The notes: generated from the sequence alone by a model not told the origin. 42,751 nucleotides of DNA from Clostridia bacterium (GCA_017559855.1 JAFYQP010000016.1:68509-111259); one strand, 5' to 3'; counted from the stretch's first letter, positions 24,334 to 32,295 are shown. Numbers and translations are program-made.

Positions 24334-25596
24334 CTCTCTAACTTTGGATGGCATATTCGAATCCATCGGTACTTTTTCGTCTTTTTTCGGCGGTCGATTT
24401 TGGGCGTTATTACCATCCTGTTTAATCGGCTCTTTTTGAGCAGACGGTGCTTCTTCGTTTTTATCTTTTGAAGGGTACGCAGACTCCTCCGGTCGTTCTT
24501 TGACATTTTCGCCCATACTTCTATCGCCATTATCCACATCGTCCTGACCATGAATATCTCTAGATTTTTCGTCCGTTTTGTCATTAACATCATCATACGC
24601 CTGTGACGGCCTATCAGTTTTTTCCTGATCTTCCGATGCAATCATAGACTCTGTTTTCGGCGATTCAGTCATTTTGTTTTCGTCCTCAGGTGCAGGTTTT
24701 GGCTCGACTTCTTTTATAACCGGAAAATCCTCCTTCGGCTTTTTAAAATCACCTTTATCTGCATCTTTTTCAGGCGGTTCAACTTTTTCTATCTTTTCAT
24801 TGTTTGGTTTCTTTTTTTCTTCATTTATAGCGGGTTTCTGTTCCTGCTTATTTTCGACTTTTCGTTCCTTAATCGTAGCCGTTTCAATTTCATGTGACTT
24901 TTCGATTGTACTATCTTCCATTTGCTTGTTTGCAATTATAGCATCAATTTCTTTGGTTGTTTTATTCTGAAGTTTTTCGGCATTTCCGCTCTCATCGCCA
25001 CCGAAAACCACAGAAAATTCTTCAATTAGACGTTGACGTTTTACTGATATCCCGTGCACATTAGCCTTGCGGCATTCTTCGTCATTTGTGTTTTTAACGA
25101 CCAGGTTATATTTTGTACTCTTGTACTTATCCTCAACTTTGGAAATCGATTTGCGAACTTTTTCTCTACTTTTTGAAACATTGATTTCTATCTCATTGTT
25201 CTCTTCAGTAAGAAACCCCTCTTCTTCGCATTTGATTATTACTTGATTTATACTGTCTTCAACATTTCCCGATGATATCTCAATAAATTTTGCGTCATCA
25301 TTTAGCGGAGTGCAGTCAATAACCATATCAAAATAATTCAAGTCAAGACGAACGCTGGGATTTATATCAATATAGAGATAACTGTACGGGGTATAATAAA
25401 ATTTATAAGCAAATGTGGAGGATATAAGACAGAGTGCGATGCATGCAACGATTTTAAGAGTATTTATGAAGGATTTCCCATTCGCCCTGACTCGCTGTCC
25501 GATTGTGTATTTCTTGTTTTTAATATTCACAAACATACCGTCGTCCTTGAGAACGATTGCACAATCGTCTTTAATATCCACTATCAAACCTTTCAT
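24316..25596 (-). CDS. rsgI: RsgI-type membrane anti-sigma-I factor with long charged tail
   Basis: Holds SigI inactive at the membrane until an outside signal triggers its proteolysis. The N-terminal anti-sigma domain (1-55: MKGLIVDIKDDCAIVLKDDG) is followed by a membrane helix (about 45-65, TLKIVACIALCLISSTFAY) and an extracytoplasmic domain opening SYLYIDINPSVRLDLNYFD. The N-P bond of INPS is the autocleavage site in characterised RsgI proteins. From about residue 200 to 426 the chain is a Lys/Glu/Pro-rich low-complexity tail with no carbohydrate-binding module. The start overlaps the sigI stop (ATGA). Confidence 0.9.
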   Translation of the reverse strand: MKGLIVDIKDDCAIVLKDDGMFVNIKNKKYTIGQRVRANGKSFINTLKIVACIALCLISSTFAYKFYYTPYSYLYIDINPSVRLDLNYFDMVIDCTPLNDDAKFIEISSGNVEDSINQVIIKCEEEGFLTEENNEIEINVSKSREKVRKSISKVEDKYKSTKYNLVVKNTNDEECRKANVHGISVKRQRLIEEFSVVFGGDESGNAEKLQNKTTKEIDAIIANKQMEDSTIEKSHEIETATIKERKVENKQEQKPAINEEKKKPNNEKIEKVEPPEKDADKGDFKKPKEDFPVIKEVEPKPAPEDENKMTESPKTESMIASEDQEKTDRPSQAYDDVNDKTDEKSRDIHGQDDVDNGDRSMGENVKERPEESAYPSKDKNEEAPSAQKEPIKQDGNNAQNRPPKKDEKVPMDSNMPSKVREKDPLR

Positions 25597-26279
25597 ATTC
25601 CCCCACCTTTCTTTAAAAATTTTAAGTATTCTGAAATTATTTCATACTCACCACTCAAGATTACTACACAAGCAATTATGTATTTTCTGTGACGCTCAAT
25701 AAGTTTCTCATTAACTTTAAGTGCATCAATTATTTTCTTCGTCGGCAACATATGTTTCTCTTCAATAGTTTTAATCAATTCCCCATGTTCCAATATAAAT
25801 TTAATTACCTTCTTGCACCCAAGTTTTGTCTTGAATGACTTCGGTGTACACTGTGGCAAGTCAAAAAACGATATGTCATATTTTTCAAGTTCTTCCCGCA
25901 CACATTCAATTTCAATCGCAGCATCCGATACTCCTGCCTGGGGGTCCTCAACATCAAACTCAGTTTCCTCATCATTTACTATGCTGCTGAACGGGATTGT
26001 ACCATTGTTTTCTCGATATTCTTTTCTTAGCCAATCTGTGACTCGTGAACGGATCATAACCCCTGCAAACGATAAAAACTTGCCTCTGGATGAGTCGAAT
26101 TTATCAATCGCCTCATTAAAAGCAAGCATAGCAACAGAACAGGCATCATCATCTCTGGTAATACGTCTACCAAGTGTTTTGCCTGCAGATGACAATATGA
26201 AGTTTAAGTAATCGCCTAAAAGTTCATTTCTGATCAAATCGTCCGATTTTGCTTTCAGTACTTTTTCTTCTAATTCCAT
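25593..26279 (-). CDS. sigI: RNA polymerase sigma factor SigI
   Basis: Alternative sigma-70-family factor used by Bacillus for heat and envelope stress and by cellulolytic Clostridia for polysaccharide sensing. The 228 residues begin with region 2 (ACSVAMLAFNEAIDKFDSSR, KFLSFAGVMIRSRVTDWLRK) and end in the SigI C-terminal domain (LPTKKIIDALKVNEKLIERH, RKYIIACVVILSGEYEII), which replaces the usual region 4. GGGTAGTAGCAGGG lies before the ATG, a weak ribosome site. Upstream is a GC-rich hairpin and the secreted-protein gene; downstream is rsgI, overlapping by 4 bases, as in known sigI-rsgI pairs. Confidence 0.93.
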   Translation of the reverse strand: MELEEKVLKAKSDDLIRNELLGDYLNFILSSAGKTLGRRITRDDDACSVAMLAFNEAIDKFDSSRGKFLSFAGVMIRSRVTDWLRKEYRENNGTIPFSSIVNDEETEFDVEDPQAGVSDAAIEIECVREELEKYDISFFDLPQCTPKSFKTKLGCKKVIKFILEHGELIKTIEEKHMLPTKKIIDALKVNEKLIERHRKYIIACVVILSGEYEIISEYLKFLKKGGGI

Positions 26280-26302
26280 CCCTGCTACTACCCTACCTTA
26301 TG

Positions 26303-26328
26303 GGGGCTGCGACTGCAGCCGCAGCCCC
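26303..26328 (-). promoter_or_regulatory. GC-rich intercistronic hairpin before sigI
   Basis: GGGGCTGCG pairs with CGCAGCCCC (9 bp). No T run follows on the minus strand, so it is more likely an RNA-stability or partial-termination element that sets different levels of the secreted protein and SigI. Confidence 0.6.
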
Positions 26329-26337
26329 TGATCTTTG

Positions 26338-27258
26338 TTATTCTACTACGATAGTTCTGCTGTCATTGTCCCAATCCACGTCAAGACCAAACGCCTCAGC
26401 AACAAATCGAATCGGTACAAGTGTTCTACCCTTGCAAATCTCAGGTGCAACCGCTAGTTCCTTTGACTCACCGTTAACACTGCCGGTCAAACTTCCTATC
26501 TGTAAAACGATTACCGTTTCATCTTTGGTGATAGTAATTGTTTTAGTATCATCGTCCCATTTAACTTCAGCACCATATGCCTCTGTAACCGCCCTTACCG
26601 GAACAAGAGCACTGCCTTTGTGGATAATCGGTTTAATATTATCGTACTTTTCATAATCCACCGCTTCTCCGTCAATAAAAGTGTCAACGGAATCGTCGTT
26701 TTCTGCTTTCTTGTCCTTAGCAATTTCATCTAAAAGTTCGTCTCTTGCTTCCTTATCGCAATGCTTAAACAAACCCTTAATGCCATTCATATACTCTTTA
26801 CGTTCCGGCTTTTCCTTCTTCATTTCCGCTTTTTTCTCACGGAAACCTTTCTTGTCCATAGGTTTCTTTTCGGGTTTTTCATCCTTATTTCCCGTTTCCT
26901 CGGTAGTGTCGTCCTCACTTACCGTCTCGTCAGTCGTATCTCCCGTTTTTTCTGCAATTGTGTCATCAGTGTTTTCTTTTTCTGTAGTTGTCGAATCTTC
27001 AGTCTCCGGTTTTGCAGGCATTTCCGGCTTTTCAGGTTTTTGCGGTGCCTCAGGCTTTACCGGTGCATCTTCCTTTACAGGCTTTTTAGGTTTTTCAGGA
27101 CGCTCTGTCTTTTCAGGGTGTTCTGCTTTTTCGAGTCTTGCTTTTTCAACGGTTTGTGTTTCACTAATTGTGGTATCTGTGGTTGTGTCTGATGCAAATG
27201 CTACGCAATTTGCTACAATAGAAAGTGATAATAGTGCGATTACCAATACTTTTTTCAT
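26338..27258 (-). CDS. Secreted protein with copper-amine-oxidase N-terminal-like domains
   Basis: 306 residues. Signal peptide MKKVLVIALLSLSIVANCVAFA (1-22). Residues 25-160 are a Pro/Glu/Lys/Thr-rich spacer with runs such as KPEAPQKPEKPEMPAKPE. The C-terminal 110 residues carry the repeated pattern ALVPVRAVTEAYGAEVKWD and TLVPIRFVAEAFGLDVDWD with ITITKDE and TIVVE strands, as in the stalk domain named after copper amine oxidases, common in secreted clostridial proteins and not itself an oxidase. AAGGAG precedes the ATG. It lies upstream of sigI-rsgI behind a SigI-like promoter, so it may be part of the response controlled by SigI. Confidence 0.85.
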   Translation of the reverse strand: MKKVLVIALLSLSIVANCVAFASDTTTDTTISETQTVEKARLEKAEHPEKTERPEKPKKPVKEDAPVKPEAPQKPEKPEMPAKPETEDSTTTEKENTDDTIAEKTGDTTDETVSEDDTTEETGNKDEKPEKKPMDKKGFREKKAEMKKEKPERKEYMNGIKGLFKHCDKEARDELLDEIAKDKKAENDDSVDTFIDGEAVDYEKYDNIKPIIHKGSALVPVRAVTEAYGAEVKWDDDTKTITITKDETVIVLQIGSLTGSVNGESKELAVAPEICKGRTLVPIRFVAEAFGLDVDWDNDSRTIVVE

Positions 27259-27301
27259 AAAAACATCTCCTTGATTTTTAATTTTTATTGGTACTATATA
27301 T

Positions 27302-27333
27302 TTCGCACAGTATTGTAAAATTTTTGGGGGTGT
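27302..27333 (-). promoter_or_regulatory. SigI-like promoter
   Basis: Read on the minus strand: ACACCCCCA, then 20 bases from the C run, then CGAA. SigI promoters in Bacillus and Clostridium carry a C-rich -35 (ACCCCC) and a CGAA-type -10. The start would be about 35-40 nt before the secreted-protein ATG. A sigma-A reading (TTTACA and TATAGT) has a poor 15-base spacer. Confidence 0.6.
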
Positions 27334-27358
27334 TTTTAAGAATTTTTAAATATTACAA

Positions 27359-28087
27359 CTATTTTTTCATCTGTCGCAGGAAAAGTAGTACCGCAAGAAT
27401 AAACGCAACGGCGGCATAACCTATTACCCACCACAGGTGCGGAAAAATCCCCGCGAAATCGCCATTTAGCACGGCTCTTTCCATTTCAACGCTATGGACA
27501 AAAGGTAGTGCATATGCAATTTTCTCAAACACGCCACCAACAAGGTCTAAGTCAAACCAGATACCCGAAAGCCATGCTGATAGATTCGTAAGCAATGCAC
27601 CGCAAATACCGCCAACCTGCTTATCGTTCAGTACGCTTCCGCAAAGAAGTCCCAGAGCGACATATAGCATTGATACAGGAATAATATAAAGCACCGCATA
27701 CAGAATATTAATCGAAACCTCAAGTCCTAAAGCGATCGCTGCAAGATAGCAAATTATGCACTGAGCGACCGAAATGGGTACGATTGGCAATGTGTAGCCT
27801 ACTATAAAATCAAGTGGTGTCATAGGCGTTGTGTAAAGACGCTGTGTCAGCGAACTTCCCCTATCCTTTGCAATAATGGTTGCTGAGAACAAAGTCATAA
27901 AGGAAAGCCCGAAAACGGTTATACCAGGTGTAAGATGTTGTATTTCAAATAAATTAACAGGTACGTTTGCTTGTATTGCACTGAGTAAGAGTATGAGAAC
28001 AAGCGGGAAGCCAAGACCGAAGCCAAGATTTAACGGATCTCGCAATATCTCCTTTGTATTTCTTTTTGCAAATATCAACATTCTCAT
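27359..28087 (-). CDS. ABC-2 type transporter permease
   Basis: 242-residue membrane subunit of an exporter. About six hydrophobic segments are visible, beginning NLGFGLGFPLVLILLLSAI and ending VIGYAAVAFILAVLLFLRQ, with the ABC-2 pattern (GITVFGLSFMTLFSATIIAKD then RGSSLTQRLYTTPM) after the second. It overlaps the ATPase gene by 4 bases. Substrate unknown; drug, lipid or peptide export are all possible. No terminator is obvious before the SigI-type promoter region. Confidence 0.9.
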   Translation of the reverse strand: MRMLIFAKRNTKEILRDPLNLGFGLGFPLVLILLLSAIQANVPVNLFEIQHLTPGITVFGLSFMTLFSATIIAKDRGSSLTQRLYTTPMTPLDFIVGYTLPIVPISVAQCIICYLAAIALGLEVSINILYAVLYIIPVSMLYVALGLLCGSVLNDKQVGGICGALLTNLSAWLSGIWFDLDLVGGVFEKIAYALPFVHSVEMERAVLNGDFAGIFPHLWWVIGYAAVAFILAVLLFLRQMKK

Positions 28088-28812
28088 TTATCACACCCCC
28101 GAACAATGCGGACAAATGCCTGCTCGAAATTGTCCGTACCCGCAATTTCCTTGATTTTGTCCGCCGTATCGCAGATAAGCAATTTACCATCTTTCATAAT
28201 CGCTATACGGTCGGAAAGAGCCTCCGCCTCTTCCATATAATGGGTGGTAAGCACAATTGTAACCTTCCCTTTTAGTGAGCGGATAATATCCCATAAATCG
28301 CTACGTGCAAGTACGTCAAGGCCAAGCGTGGGCTCGTCTAAAAACAATATCTCCGGCTCGCCTATAAGTGCCATGGCAATACTGAGTCTGCGTTTATATC
28401 CGCCCGATAGTTTACCTGCCTTTTTCTTTATAATCGTCTCAAGTCCAAGTAATTTTAAAAGTTCTGCAATTTTTGTATCTTTCTTATCCTTACCAAATCC
28501 GTGAACACCGCAGATAAGTTCGAGATTTTCATAAACGGTAAGTCCGGGGGCAACTGCGGTTTCCTGCGGTGATACAGCAATGATTGATTTTACCGCGGTT
28601 GTGTCTTTAGAAATGCTTTTGCCATTTAAAAACGCGTCTCCGCTTGTGGGTTTTGTAAGGCACGAGAGCATTTTTATCGTAGTTGTTTTTCCTGCACCGT
28701 TAACACCGAGAAGAGAAAACAATTCGCCTCTTTTTATGCTTAGGTTCAAATTGTCAACCGCAACGGTATCCTTGTATTTCTTAGTTAAACTTTCTATTCT
28801 GATTGCTTCCAT
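28084..28812 (-). CDS. ABC transporter ATP-binding protein
   Basis: 242-residue ATPase partner of the permease. Walker A GVNGAGKTTTIKML near residue 36, Q-loop SPQETAV, signature LSGGYKRRLSIAMAL, Walker B ILFLDEPTLGLD and the switch His in LTTHYMEEAE are intact. The ATG at 28810-28812 follows AGGGGATTAAAA and sits 2 bases after the TetR stop; a longer frame into the TetR gene has no support. Belongs to the drug-exporter-like (DrrA/CcmA-like) group by its GLD motif. Confidence 0.92.
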   Translation of the reverse strand: MEAIRIESLTKKYKDTVAVDNLNLSIKRGELFSLLGVNGAGKTTTIKMLSCLTKPTSGDAFLNGKSISKDTTAVKSIIAVSPQETAVAPGLTVYENLELICGVHGFGKDKKDTKIAELLKLLGLETIIKKKAGKLSGGYKRRLSIAMALIGEPEILFLDEPTLGLDVLARSDLWDIIRSLKGKVTIVLTTHYMEEAEALSDRIAIMKDGKLLICDTADKIKEIAGTDNFEQAFVRIVRGCDK

Positions 28813-28814
28813 TT

Positions 28815-29378
28815 TTAATCCCCTATTCCGTAGTGCTTCCTCATTCCCTGATAGGCGTCTGTCAGCATTCTGCTGACCAGATTCCAATCAATGTCCACAA
28901 AACCCGTTACAAACATCGTGGCAATACCGTGAACGTATGCCCACATTTCAAGATGAAATAGTCTCATATTTTCGTCATTAAGTCCCGTACTGTCACGCAC
29001 AATATTTTCAACTAAATTTCCGAATTCAAATTCCTTAGAATAAGTCTCCCCCGTTCGATCACGCATATAGAGGAGTTTAAACAACTCTTTTTCCTCTTTT
29101 GCAAAACGGATGTAAGCCATACCACTTGCCTTATACGGCGGGAACTCTCCCCGCTCTATCTCACGCTTTATATATTCATCACACAACTCATTTGCTCTTA
29201 ACACAACGGCAATGTGCAATTCCTCCATAGTTTCAAAATTTGAGAATATCGGCTGTGTAGAGCATTTCAAAACAGACGCAATCGTCCTTGCGTTAACACC
29301 TTGCACACCGTAACTTCGCACTATACCGATTGCGGCATCTATAATACTGTCTTTTGTTATTCTAACTTTGGGTGGCAT
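28815..29378 (-). CDS. TetR/AcrR family transcriptional regulator
   Basis: 187 residues. The N-terminal helix-turn-helix is TKDSIIDAAIGIVRSYGVQG, then VNARTIASVLKCSTQPIFSN; the remainder is an all-helical ligand domain (FAKEEKELFKLLYMRDRTGE). It is the first gene of an operon with the two exporter genes, so it most likely represses its own promoter and the pump until a substrate binds. GGAGGTGCGGT precedes the ATG. The upstream region has TGATAT repeats but no clear palindrome that I would call an operator. Confidence 0.9.
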   Translation of the reverse strand: MPPKVRITKDSIIDAAIGIVRSYGVQGVNARTIASVLKCSTQPIFSNFETMEELHIAVVLRANELCDEYIKREIERGEFPPYKASGMAYIRFAKEEKELFKLLYMRDRTGETYSKEFEFGNLVENIVRDSTGLNDENMRLFHLEMWAYVHGIATMFVTGFVDIDWNLVSRMLTDAYQGMRKHYGIGD

Positions 29379-29420
29379 ACCGCACCTCCTTAAAATATCA
29401 ATCGTTATATATCATCTGTT

Positions 29421-29449
29421 ATTTTAGCATCTTTGTTATGAAAAGTCAA
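29421..29449 (-). promoter_or_regulatory. Sigma-A promoter for the tetR-ABC operon
   Basis: On the minus strand, TTGACT, 17 bases, then TAAAAT. The -35 directly abuts the T run of the upstream terminator. Confidence 0.8.
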
Positions 29450-29485
29450 TAAAAAAACAAGCGTCCGCATACAGCGAACGCTTGT
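29450..29485 (-). terminator. Terminator after the small membrane protein
   Basis: ACAAGCGT pairs with ACGCTTGT and CGC with GCG, followed by seven T on the minus strand. Confidence 0.9.
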
Positions 29486-29501
29486 AGATAAGCATATAGG
29501 T

Positions 29502-29762
29502 TTATTTATTTTTAATCGCCTCTAACAAATTGATAATTTCCGCAAAAGCAAGTAAAAGAAGTCCGCTACCTATAGAACCTCCCCACCAAATACTCGCAAT
29601 TTCAATGGAAAACTTCTTAACCATCCATGCATCACACTCTGAATGCATCTCGTACTCAGTGTATCCCTGGGTACAACCTAAAATAATTCCGCCGACAATA
29701 ACGATAATCGCTACAATCGTTAATATAATGGCAATAGTATTCTTTCCTTTTAACGCAAACAT
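29502..29762 (-). CDS. Small two-helix membrane protein
   Basis: 86 residues, not recognised. Two hydrophobic helices (IAIILTIVAIIVIVGGIILG, and WWGGSIGSGLLLLAFAEII) flank a short loop with Glu, His, Cys and Trp (MHSECDAWMVKKF). GAGGTATAGTT precedes the ATG and a strong terminator follows, so it is a real gene. It lies downstream of rplM-rpsI beyond their own terminator and may be read through or have its own weak promoter. Confidence 0.7.
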   Translation of the reverse strand: MFALKGKNTIAIILTIVAIIVIVGGIILGCTQGYTEYEMHSECDAWMVKKFSIEIASIWWGGSIGSGLLLLAFAEIINLLEAIKNK

Positions 29763-29797
29763 AACTATACCTCACATTTTTTAATTTTGAATAAACT

Positions 29798-29825
29798 AAA
29801 CTCCACAACTTGAGTTGTGGAGTTT
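29798..29825 (-). terminator. Terminator after rpsI
   Basis: AAACTCCACAAC pairs perfectly with GTTGTGGAGTTT around TTGA. The following minus-strand sequence TAGTTTATTC is moderately T-rich. Confidence 0.8.
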
Positions 29826-29845
29826 GAAATATAATAATCTTCTGA

Positions 29846-30250
29846 CTAACGCTTGGAGAACTGCGGTGCACGACGTGCAGCCTTGAGACCGTATTTCTTA
29901 CGCTCTTTCATTCTCGGATCACGAGTTAAGAAGCCAGCCTTCTTAAGGATCGGACGGAACTCCTCATTAACGGAAAGGAGTGCACGAGCGATACCGTGAC
30001 GGATAGCACCTGCCTGGCCGGTAACGCCACCACCGGTAACGGTAGCAACGATGTCAACCTTATCGGTCATCTCGGTAGCAACGAGCGGCTGACGAACGAT
30101 GAGTTTTAAGGTATCGAGACCAAAGTAGTTATCAAGCGTACGGTTGTTGATGGTAATAGTACCGGAACCGTTGGGATAAACATGAACTCTTGCAACGGAA
30201 GATTTTCTTCTACCGGTGCCATATAAATAAGGCTTTTTAGATTTGTACAT
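29846..30250 (-). CDS. rpsI: 30S ribosomal protein S9
   Basis: Binds 16S rRNA in the 30S head; its C-terminal tail reaches the P-site t[23 protein letters not shown] near the start, [19 protein letters not shown] and the RRAPQFSKR end are diagnostic. The second ATG is chosen because it is 9 bases after GGAGG (the first is only 3), giving 134 residues. It is 17 bases after rplM, the universal L13-S9 pair. Confidence 0.97.
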   Translation of the reverse strand: MYKSKKPYLYGTGRRKSSVARVHVYPNGSGTITINNRTLDNYFGLDTLKLIVRQPLVATEMTDKVDIVATVTGGGVTGQAGAIRHGIARALLSVNEEFRPILKKAGFLTRDPRMKERKKYGLKAARRAPQFSKR

Positions 30251-30267
30251 ATTCATTTACCTCCCGA

Positions 30268-30699
30268 TTAAGCCTGCTCGTAAGCAACGGGCTTCTGAGC
30301 ATCATGACCATGATCCTCGCCACTGTATACTTTTAAACGAACGAGCGCATGCTTGCCAAGAGAATTCTTGGGGAGCATACCCTTAACTGCAACTGTCATT
30401 GCAAGTTCCGGCTTTTCCTTCATAAGGATGCGGTACGGAACCTCTTTGAGGCCGCCTGCATAACCGGAGTGTGTGCGGTAGTACTTATCAACCAACTTGT
30501 TGCCGGTGAGGATAGCCTTATCCGCATTTACGATGATTACGAAATCGCCGCAGTCAACATGAGGAGTAAAATCAGCCTTATGCTTACCACGAAGAAGAAC
30601 AGCAGCCTGAGCAGCGGTACGGCCGAGGGGCTTGTTAGCAGCATCAAGGATGTACCATTTGCGGTCTACTGTGTTCTTGTTTGCCATGAATGTAGACAT
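30268..30699 (-). CDS. rplM: 50S ribosomal protein L13
   Basis: Early-assembly 23S rRNA-binding protein. [41 protein letters not shown] and [13 protein letters not shown] match L13, and 143 residues is standard. The ATG at 30697-30699 lies 8 bases after GGAGG. A structured leader of about 120 nt precedes it, which in Firmicutes mediates feedback by L13. Confidence 0.97.
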   Translation of the reverse strand: MSTFMANKNTVDRKWYILDAANKPLGRTAAQAAVLLRGKHKADFTPHVDCGDFVIIVNADKAILTGNKLVDKYYRTHSGYAGGLKEVPYRILMKEKPELAMTVAVKGMLPKNSLGKHALVRLKVYSGEDHGHDAQKPVAYEQA

Positions 30700-30725
30700 A
30701 ACATAAACCTCCAAATTTTAATTCA

Positions 30726-30820
30726 GTCCTTGGATTTTCCCAAGAGATATGAAAAACGAACGGTTCTTTTTAAAAAAACATTCACTTTTCATATCACTTG
30801 AGGTATAATACTTTTAGGAC
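30726..30820 (-). promoter_or_regulatory. Probable L13 ribosomal-protein leader
   Basis: On the minus strand, GTCCT at the transcript start pairs with AGGAC (outer stem). Inside, GATATGAAAA pairs with TTTTCATATC (10 bp), and CTTGG with CCAAG. The three-way junction between promoter and rplM fits the L13 leader that represses rplM-rpsI when L13 is in excess. The match is by position and fold, not by alignment. Confidence 0.65.
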
Positions 30821-30827
30821 CTATAAT

Positions 30828-30856
30828 GTTATAACATATTTGAATTTCTATGTCAA
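30828..30856 (-). promoter_or_regulatory. Sigma-A promoter for rplM-rpsI
   Basis: On the minus strand, TTGACA, 17 bases, then TATAAC with a TGT extension; strong, as expected for ribosomal-protein genes. Confidence 0.88.
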
Positions 30857-30899
30857 CACCTTTTTTCAAATAATTTAATTTAGCACAGTGCAAACTTTA

Positions 30900-30937
30900 A
30901 AATGCTCCCAAATGCTCCGTTTTTCTCCCAAATGCTC
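30900..30937 (+). repeat. Short direct repeats AAATGCTC before the TtcA-like gene
   Basis: Exact copies at 30900, 30910 and 30930, spaced 10 and 20 bases; the 30920 slot holds a degenerate copy (TTTTTCTC). The 10-base period would place all copies on one face of the helix. Confidence 0.7.
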
Positions 30938-30969
30938 AAAACGCAATTTATTTTTTAGTGAGGTCAGAT

Positions 30970-31704
30970 ATGCAACGAATACTTAGTTTAACAAGAAAAT
31001 GCGTGCAAGAATACGAAATGATACAGGATGGCGACCGTATCGCAGTAGGCGTTTCAGGCGGTAAAGACTCGGTTTTACTCCTTGCCGCACTTAACGGTCT
31101 TTCAAGATTTTATCCTAAAAATTTCTCGCTCCACGCAATCACTATTGATATGGGTATGGGCATGGACTTCTCCCCCATTACCCGTTTTTGTGATTCAATG
31201 AACATAGGTCACACCATAATCCCGTCGAATCTAAAAGAAATTATCTTCGACATACGCAAAGAGTCCAATCCTTGTGCACTCTGTGCAAAAATGCGGAGAG
31301 GCATGCTCAATGATGCGGTTAAGGATTTAGGTTTTAACAAAGTTGCATTGGGACACACCTTTGACGATGCGGTAGAGACTTTTATGCTCTCCCAGGTTTT
31401 TGAGGGCAGAATTTCCTGTTTTATGCCGGTTACTTACTTAGACCGTTCAGACCTTACCACCATTCGTCCGCTTTTGTATATAAATGAAGGACAAGTACGC
31501 AGTATAGTAAAACGAGAGAATCTTCCCATTATATCAAACCCATGTCCCGCAAACGGCAACACTAAACGTCAGGAGATAAAAGAACTTTTACGTGAAATGA
31601 ACGACCGTTATCCGGGGTATCGTGAAAGGATTTTCTCTTCCATGCAACGCCTCCCGCTTGACGGTTGGAAAATCACCGGTGAAACGAGAAACACAAAAGT
31701 TTAG
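30970..31704 (+). CDS. TtcA-family PP-loop tRNA thiolase-like protein
   Basis: TtcA inserts sulfur at C32 of tRNAs using ATP and a 4Fe-4S cluster. The 244 residues have the PP-loop AVGVSGGKDSVLLLAAL near 24, CALCAKMRRGML near 97 (two cluster cysteines), KVALGHTFDDAVETF and a third cysteine in ISNPCPANGNTKRQEI, matching the three TtcA ligands. PGYRERIFSSMQRL near the end is also TtcA-like. ATG at 30970 after GAGGTCAGAT; an in-frame GTG four codons earlier is part of that site. Related clostridial proteins may act on other positions, so the exact target is open. Confidence 0.85.
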   Translation: MQRILSLTRKCVQEYEMIQDGDRIAVGVSGGKDSVLLLAALNGLSRFYPKNFSLHAITIDMGMGMDFSPITRFCDSMNIGHTIIPSNLKEIIFDIRKESNPCALCAKMRRGMLNDAVKDLGFNKVALGHTFDDAVETFMLSQVFEGRISCFMPVTYLDRSDLTTIRPLLYINEGQVRSIVKRENLPIISNPCPANGNTKRQEIKELLREMNDRYPGYRERIFSSMQRLPLDGWKITGETRNTKV

Positions 31705-31766
31705 TCTGTACAAAAAGAAAAAAATAAACTATACTATAATCAATATCAAAAAGGAGAAATGAGACT

Positions 31767-32285
31767 ATGAAAAAGCCTATAGTAACAATTGAATTTGAAA
31801 ACGGCAACACTTTACAAATTGAGTTATATCCGAAGATTGCTCCCAACACGGTTGCAAACTTCATCTCCCTTGTAAAAAAGGGTTTTTATGACGGTGTCAT
31901 CTTCCACCGTGTAATCCCCGGCTTTATGATTCAGGGTGGTGATCCCAACGGAGTTGGTATCGGCGGTCCCGGTTATTCCATTCGTGGTGAATTTACCGCA
32001 AACGGTTTTGAGAACAACCTCCAGCATCTCCGCGGTACAATCTCTATGGCACGTACCCAAGATCCCAACAGTGCAGGCAGTCAGTTCTTCATTATGGTTG
32101 ACGACGCTCCTCATCTCGACGGTCAATATGCGGCGTTCGGCCACGTTATCAGTTCAATGACAGAAGCGGACAGAATTGTGTCCGTTCGTCGTGATTTCCG
32201 TGACAAGCCTCTTGAGCCGCAGGTTATGAAAAAAGTTACCGTAGAGACTTTCGGCGAAGAGTATCCCGAACCTGAGAAAGTTTAA
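31767..32285 (+). CDS. Peptidyl-prolyl cis-trans isomerase, cyclophilin type
   Basis: 172-residue cytoplasmic cyclophilin (no signal peptide) that speeds proline isomerisation in folding. GVIFHRVIPGFMIQGGDPNG near 42 carries the catalytic Arg (FHRV), and GTISMARTQDPNSAGSQFFI and YAAFGHVISSM complete the active site. AAAGGAG lies before the ATG. proA follows 10 bases later, probably co-transcribed. Confidence 0.95.
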   Translation: MKKPIVTIEFENGNTLQIELYPKIAPNTVANFISLVKKGFYDGVIFHRVIPGFMIQGGDPNGVGIGGPGYSIRGEFTANGFENNLQHLRGTISMARTQDPNSAGSQFFIMVDDAPHLDGQYAAFGHVISSMTEADRIVSVRRDFRDKPLEPQVMKKVTVETFGEEYPEPEKV

Positions 32286-32295
32286 GAGGTATACT

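Noticed and set aside
26681-27274. 197- and 143-residue plus-strand ORFs across the secreted-protein gene
   Set aside because: They are antisense to its Pro/Glu/Lys-rich repeats, giving Ser/Phe-rich translations with no ribosome site.
28084-28887. Longer ATP-binding-protein start at 28887
   Set aside because: The first 25 residues overlap the TetR gene out of frame and do not match ABC proteins; the ATG at 28812 has a ribosome site.
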